In this document: piece after piece, positions 61,689 to 64,000 of the stretch
Numbering within the stretch: the first letter of the stretch is position 1
Layout of the letters: each line of letters starts with the position of its first letter
Source of the DNA: Rhea pennata
Taxonomy: Eukaryota; Chordata; Aves; Rheiformes; Rheidae
DNA: 64,000 nucleotides
Direction: 5' to 3'
Assembly: GCF_028389875.1 (NCBI RefSeq)
Contig: NC_084674.1
Coordinates: 11,131,501-11,195,500, forward strand
Translations under genes and position numbers: made by a program
The notes under the pieces: generated by a model
The model's input: the letters and a program-made list of their open reading frames with translations, nothing else
Database searches by the model: none
What the model was told of the DNA's origin: nothing

Positions 61689-63818
61689 TAAAACCACGCT
61701 GATTGGCACTAATTACATTTTTAGGCTTTAATGCTTTCAAATTGAATTCTGCAGCAGCATTTTCATACTTCTGCCAAGAGTCCTGTCAGGGTAACCAGCA
61801 AGTACGGAGCTCAACTGCCTTGCTCTTTGAGAGCTGATGTCATGTTAGTTCTCTCCCAGCCTTCTCAAACTTCTCTATTTCTCCAAGATGCATTCAATAC
61901 CAACAGCTGAAGTCCTGGACATTTCTAAACTGGTATACCCTGGTAGTTTTCATTCATATATGAAAAAGAGTCAGTGGAGGAAGTGTACATCTCTGGGCAC
62001 AGCCATTATCCTTCTCCATTTCTAGTAGACCAGAAAATACTCTTCCATACAAAGAAATACCTCAGAGCCTTTTTCTATGCATATACAGAAAAAAGAAGCA
62101 CAAACAACGTCTACCTTTTTGTGTCATTGTTATGGAATAATTTTCCTACCTCCACCTAGTAACATTTCTTCCTTATTGCTTACTGTTGTGACAGGTTGTA
62201 GGCCTGTAGGCCTGTCAAATACTTTAAAAGCTTTAAAAGCTTGGATGCAGGATCAAACTGATTAAAAACAGTCCCAGTTTAGCAACAGCTTTGTACAAAT
62301 TATGTTATTTCCAACTATTTTTGTATTACCTCCACAGAGATGACGCTTCCAGGCTTGTGACGATATGGTTTGGCAGGGTCTTCAGAATTCAAGGGTTTTA
62401 AGATGGGGTTGACTTCATAAGAGAAGGGCATGGGATGAAGCGAGTTGAAATCAAAGCTCAGATTATCCAGAATAAACTCCAGTTTGATATGAGCATTCCG
62501 CAAGAGCAGGTTAATGGCTGGAGTTTTGCACAAGATAAGGTAGGAGGAGTTAATGAGACACGGTTCTTCAAACTAAAGGCCAAAGGAAAAATGAGCGTCA
62601 GTATTGAAACTCCAGTGGTGCTGCAGCCCTACAGCACTCCCCCACCCTGAGCTCTTTGGGGCCAGCTTATATTCATCTCATCTGGAGCAATGCAAAAGCA
62701 GCTCTGCTAATTGCAGAGGGAAAACTCAACATCTGACGAATTCTCCATAATCCTCCAGAGAAAGTCTTCATAGCCATAGGTTTTGCTGTGAGCACCCAGG
62801 TCTCAACAGTGGAAAGCAGCTCCCACATTTCCCCCATGGCAAATCCTTGAGAGGCATCAGCTTTGGACTCCCTGCTCAGACAGGGCAGGACTAGGAACCT
62901 TCAATACCCAATTTAAGACCAATTTTGTAGCCTGTATGCTTCTGTGAAAGAAGTCGTGGGCTAGGGGACATTTTGTGTGATAAAAGTATTACTGTCTATT
63001 TTTTTCCCTCCCTCACAGGAATTCACCACCACAAGCGCCTCTTAAGAACATGTACAGGAAACTCTCCACTGCTTGTACTACAAATGCAAATCACTGCTGT
63101 ATTGCAGCTATCAAATACCCTTTTGCTCTGCAAATTCTGCTGCATTCTCTACAGTCCTGAGGACCAGATCATTACTGCTCTGCAGTGACCCATCTCAGGA
63201 CACTGACAGCAGAAGACCAGAAAACCATTGGTGGAATTGGTCATTTCACTCAACTCTGCCTATTTTAACATCTCAGAGTGAGAGATAGCCCAGGGGATAG
63301 AGAGACACGCAAAAGGAAATGTCTGGAGCTTGGAGACGCTGAACAGGACAGACTAAACGGATCTGCTGTAGATTTCTTCATCTCCACACTGCTGCTCTGC
63401 TGTTTCTGTCTCCTACCACAAGTCCTGCACAGCTCTAGCCACAGGCACACCTAACTCAGGCAAATATTTGTGAAAGTGCTCAGCCTTTAAGCCTGAGAGA
63501 GAACACTTCCCTCTGCCCAGGGCTGTTAGTCAGCAGGAACCAAGCCAGTAACTGCAGGGGTTCCAGAGGCCCTAGAGACAGAAAGTCCATCTCTCCAGTG
63601 CAGTGCACCAAATGCATCCTCAGCTGCTCGGAGTGATTTGCCACACTACCTGCTGGATGCTGCACAGAGCACCCTCAGGGCACTCAGTGTCTGGAATAAT
63701 TCTGCGCCATCGTCCCAGTCCCCGGCGCCGGCGTTCAGATGGAGAAACTGTAACTCGAATCTTTGGTTTCTGTACAACATCCAGGTTGTATCCATGAACT
63801 CTGAGCACTCTCCCTCCA
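46938..63818 (-). CDS. PLXNB1: Plexin-B1, 3' part of gene (19 exons, 5' end outside window)
   Basis: This is a semaphorin (Sema4D-type) receptor of the plasma membrane. Its cytoplasmic part is a GTPase-activating protein for Ras/Rap, binds Rac/Rnd GTPases, and recruits PDZ-RhoGEF/LARG through a C-terminal PDZ ligand. I assembled 19 exons with compatible phases and GT-AG borders: about 870 residues, starting inside the IPT repeats. In order they give IPT domains, an R-T-K-R basic site, one membrane segment, a juxtamembrane helix, GAP half 1 with the LMLRRTE arginine finger, the RhoGTPase-binding domain, GAP half 2 with LPLRFW, and the terminus VTDL. Stretches such as [22 protein letters not shown] and [16 protein letters not shown] favour PLXNB1 over PLXNB3. 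Sema, PSI and the first IPT domains lie past the right edge. Family and subfamily assignment rests on remembered homologues, not on a search. Confidence 0.93.
47490..47564 (-). CDS. PLXNB1: PLXNB1 exon: penultimate coding exon
   Basis: The exon has 75 nt (25 codons, phase 0-0), acceptor tttatttag and donor GACCAG|gtgagt. It encodes [20 protein letters not shown] and then KYYDQ. Confidence 0.93.
47866..47941 (-). CDS. PLXNB1: PLXNB1 exon: GAP domain C-terminal helices
   Basis: The exon has 76 nt (phase 2 to 0), acceptor actgtgtag and donor TCACGG|gtaaat. It encodes [20 protein letters not shown] and ends AELSR. Confidence 0.93.
48034..48098 (-). CDS. PLXNB1: PLXNB1 exon: GAP domain C-terminal part
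   Basis: The exon has 65 nt (phase 0 to 2), acceptor tttgag and donor GAAAG|gtgagc. It encodes [20 protein letters not shown]. Confidence 0.93.
48265..48655 (-). repeat. CR1 LINE fragment in PLXNB1 intron
   Basis: It begins AAGGGACCTCTGGGATCTCT and continues through AAGTTTTTCCTGATAGCCAA, CCTGAACCTCTTTAGATGCA and GGCTGCAATTAAAACACCTC. This is the reverse complement of a CR1 3' half. Confidence 0.8.
48784..48931 (-). CDS. PLXNB1: PLXNB1 exon: GAP domain with second catalytic arginine
   Basis: The exon has 148 nt (phase 2 to 0), acceptor ccccacag and donor GACGG|gtaagt. It encodes [20 protein letters not shown], where the Arg of LPLRFW is the third conserved GAP arginine of plexins. IADHKLGR closes the exon. 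Confidence 0.94.
49175..49335 (-). CDS. PLXNB1: PLXNB1 exon: GAP domain
   Basis: The exon has 161 nt (phase 0 to 2), acceptor ctccacag and donor AACAG|gtacgg. It encodes [32 protein letters not shown] and TIHIWKTN. Confidence 0.94.
50357..50523 (-). CDS. PLXNB1: PLXNB1 exon: return to GAP domain
   Basis: The exon has 167 nt (phase 1 to 0), acceptor gtttcag and donor ATGAAG|gtgaga. It encodes [20 protein letters not shown], the basic linker [17 protein letters not shown] and [10 protein letters not shown]. Confidence 0.92.
50735..50884 (-). repeat. CR1 LINE fragment abutting a younger CR1
   Basis: The segment CTTCCTTATGTCCAGTTCGA and ACCTCTCAAGCTGCAACCTG, then TTGTGCCTTGCATCACA, is CR1 in reverse orientation. 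It ends where the sense-orientation CR1 begins. Confidence 0.6.
50885..51712 (+). mobile_element. 5'-truncated CR1 LINE in PLXNB1 intron
   Basis: A well preserved CR1 in sense orientation, antisense to PLXNB1. The open frame 50,933-51,268 encodes the C-terminal end of the CR1 ORF2 reverse transcriptase ([20 protein letters not shown] ... [20 protein letters not shown]), then a stop. The element continues through the standard 3' region ([17 protein letters not shown] in another frame, so the coding is broken) and ends GGACTAGATGATCTCCAGAG ... CATTCTGTGATTCTGT. It lacks most of ORF2 and all of ORF1, so it is not autonomous. Confidence 0.92.
52034..52118 (-). CDS. PLXNB1: PLXNB1 exon: end of RhoGTPase-binding domain
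   Basis: The exon has 85 nt (phase 0 to 1), acceptor atgagcag and donor GAGAAA|gtgagt. It encodes [16 protein letters not shown] and [10 protein letters not shown]. The latter is characteristic of PLXNB1 rather than PLXNB3. Confidence 0.92.
52830..52933 (-). CDS. PLXNB1: PLXNB1 exon: RhoGTPase-binding domain, second half
   Basis: The exon has 104 nt (phase 1 to 0), acceptor gattgtag and donor TACAAG|gtcaga. It encodes [20 protein letters not shown] followed by [11 protein letters not shown]. Confidence 0.92.
55253..55430 (-). CDS. PLXNB1: PLXNB1 exon: RhoGTPase-binding domain, first half
   Basis: The exon has 178 nt (phase 0 to 1), acceptor cctcag and donor CCTCG|gtgagc. It encodes TLNAL, a variable acidic loop ([13 protein letters not shown]), then [20 protein letters not shown]. 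This is the ubiquitin-like domain that binds Rac1/Rnd GTPases in B plexins. Confidence 0.92.
55912..56058 (-). CDS. PLXNB1: PLXNB1 exon: GAP domain up to RhoGTPase-binding insert
   Basis: The exon has 147 nt (49 codons, phase 0-0), acceptor tataccag and donor ACCCTG|gtaagc. It encodes [20 protein letters not shown] and [20 protein letters not shown]. Confidence 0.93.
56667..56733 (-). CDS. PLXNB1: PLXNB1 exon: GAP domain
   Basis: The exon has 67 nt (phase 2 to 0), acceptor tgtttcag and donor GTGAGG|gtgagt. It encodes [19 protein letters not shown] and then FVR, continuing the arginine-finger helix. Confidence 0.92.
57472..57650 (-). CDS. PLXNB1: PLXNB1 exon: GAP domain with first arginine finger
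   Basis: The exon has 179 nt (phase 0 to 2), acceptor acccaccag and donor CGAAG|gtgagt. It encodes [20 protein letters not shown] and ends in NPKLMLRR. The paired arginines form the conserved catalytic finger needed for GAP activity in plexins. Confidence 0.94.
57807..58024 (-). CDS. PLXNB1: PLXNB1 exon: start of GAP domain
   Basis: The exon has 218 nt (phase 1 to 0), acceptor cttcag and donor ACCAAG|gtaatg. It encodes [20 protein letters not shown], then the [10 protein letters not shown] motif and [13 protein letters not shown], all typical of B-class plexins. Confidence 0.93.
58440..58555 (+). repeat. Possible CR1 3' fragment in PLXNB1 intron
   Basis: The segment AGAGGCTGGATTAGGTGTCT, TAAAGGTCTCTTCAAATGCT and CTATGA resembles a diverged CR1 3' end. 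Confidence 0.45.
58802..58902 (-). CDS. PLXNB1: PLXNB1 exon: cytoplasmic juxtamembrane helix
   Basis: The exon has 101 nt (phase 2 to 1), acceptor cttacag and donor TCACAG|gtcagt. [20 protein letters not shown] is the coiled juxtamembrane helix that precedes the plexin GAP domain. Confidence 0.93.
59248..59396 (-). CDS. PLXNB1: PLXNB1 exon: transmembrane segment
   Basis: The exon has 149 nt (phase 0 to 2), acceptor tcctgcag and donor CTACAG|gtgaga. [16 protein letters not shown] leads into a single hydrophobic segment ([20 protein letters not shown]), followed by a basic stop-transfer sequence that begins at the exon junction (YRRKSK). Confidence 0.93.
59738..59914 (-). CDS. PLXNB1: PLXNB1 exon: last IPT domain with basic R-T-K-R site
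   Basis: The exon has 177 nt (59 codons, phase 0-0), acceptor tgttccag and donor TTCACG|gtaggg. It encodes [27 protein letters not shown], then HRTKREG and LPEFT. The RTKR matches a furin-type R-X-K/R-R motif in the extracellular juxtamembrane region. Confidence 0.92.
59948..59999 (+). repeat. A-rich tract beside a PLXNB1 acceptor
   Basis: An imperfect poly(A)/AAAG stretch on the plus strand. On the transcribed strand it is a long T-rich run upstream of the acceptor at 59,915 and may act as an extended polypyrimidine tract. Confidence 0.7.
61654..61686 (+). repeat. T33 homopolymer in PLXNB1 intron
   Basis: An uninterrupted run of about 33 T, that is, poly(A) on the transcribed strand, within the intron between 59,914 and 62,330. 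No retroposon body is recognisable beside it. Confidence 0.9.
62330..62572 (-). CDS. PLXNB1: PLXNB1 exon: end of one IPT domain and start of the next
   Basis: The exon has 243 nt (81 codons, phase 0-0), acceptor gcctttag and donor GTGGAG|gtaata. It encodes [19 protein letters not shown], the cysteine pattern closing an IPT fold, then [12 protein letters not shown] and KPGSVISVE. Confidence 0.92.
63650..63818 (-). CDS. PLXNB1: PLXNB1 exon: IPT domain segment (first exon in window)
   Basis: The exon has 169 nt, entered in phase 1 after ctcttccag and left in phase 0 at CAG|gtagtg. It encodes [15 protein letters not shown] near its start and SIQQ at its end. The frame continues exactly into FEEPC of the next exon. 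The arginine-rich loop [12 protein letters not shown] is also present in human PLXNB1 in related form. Confidence 0.9.
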
Positions 63819-64000
63819 CTGGAAGAGAAAAGCAGCTAGTCTCATCTATCCATTAGGCAATAGCTCTGTCCCCTGTGCTTCCACCCTTCCATTTATACCC
63901 AATGCCACAAGCCTGACTTTACTTCAGAGTGCAACACAACAGACAGAAGACACTGGTGCTGCCTGCCACAGCCTTGAGTACAGTGTAAGTGTTCTGTCTT

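Noticed and set aside
46938-63818. Assignment of the plexin to PLXNB3 because of the SRPK neighbour
   Set aside because: The sequence through the IPT, RhoGTPase-binding and GAP regions follows PLXNB1 much more closely than PLXNB3.

Overview
The window looks like sauropsid nuclear DNA, most probably from a bird. The interspersed repeats I can recognise are almost all CR1-type LINEs, several ending in the ATTCTGTGATTCTGT-type tail. Introns are compact and promoters sit in very GC-rich CpG islands. There are no bacterial-style operons: nearly all long open frames, especially those in the GC-rich islands, are chance frames. The real coding sequence is in short, phase-compatible exons on the minus strand. 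I assembled these by hand from splice sites and family similarity.

Layout from left to right. (1) 1-24,540: about 24.5 kb of AT-rich sequence with no convincing exon, with old CR1 remnants near 12 kb and a small CpG-rich patch at 10.74-10.94 kb. It is most simply the long first intron of a minus-strand gene whose promoter is the next feature. (2) 24,540-26,550: a large CpG island with three CCAAT boxes (minus orientation), two NRF1-type sites and a strong minus-strand splice donor at 25,454. The gene it drives is not identifiable here. (3) 27,430-27,950: a second GC-rich island with a YY1 motif and a CCGGG pentamer repeat, touching the last coding exon of the kinase. (4) 27,863-41,240, minus: a complete, divergent SR-protein kinase (SRPK family) of 396 predicted residues in 11 coding exons. 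It has a very short inter-lobe spacer, an apparent U12-type AT-AC intron, and a MEF2/TATA element at its upstream end. (5) 41.25-42.6 kb: a CpG island upstream of the kinase. (6) 42,643-63,818, minus: the 3' two-thirds of a plexin-B gene, best matched to PLXNB1. It has 19 coding exons from the last extracellular IPT domains through the membrane segment, GAP domain and RhoGTPase-binding domain to a C-terminal VTDL. A probable 4.3 kb 3' UTR follows. The 5' part (sema, PSI and first IPT domains) lies beyond the right edge.

The kinase follows the plexin head-to-tail on the same strand. In mammals SRPK3 follows PLXNB3 in the same way, but this plexin reads as PLXNB1. The kinase is therefore either a relative of SRPK3 kept next to PLXNB1 after genome duplication, or a relocated SRPK3. 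That pairing, the minor-spliceosome intron and the stripped-down kinase architecture are the most interesting things in the window. Plexin-B1 is a semaphorin receptor acting on Ras/Rap and Rho GTPases at the plasma membrane. SRPKs phosphorylate Arg-Ser-rich splicing factors. I see no evidence that the two proteins act in one pathway.
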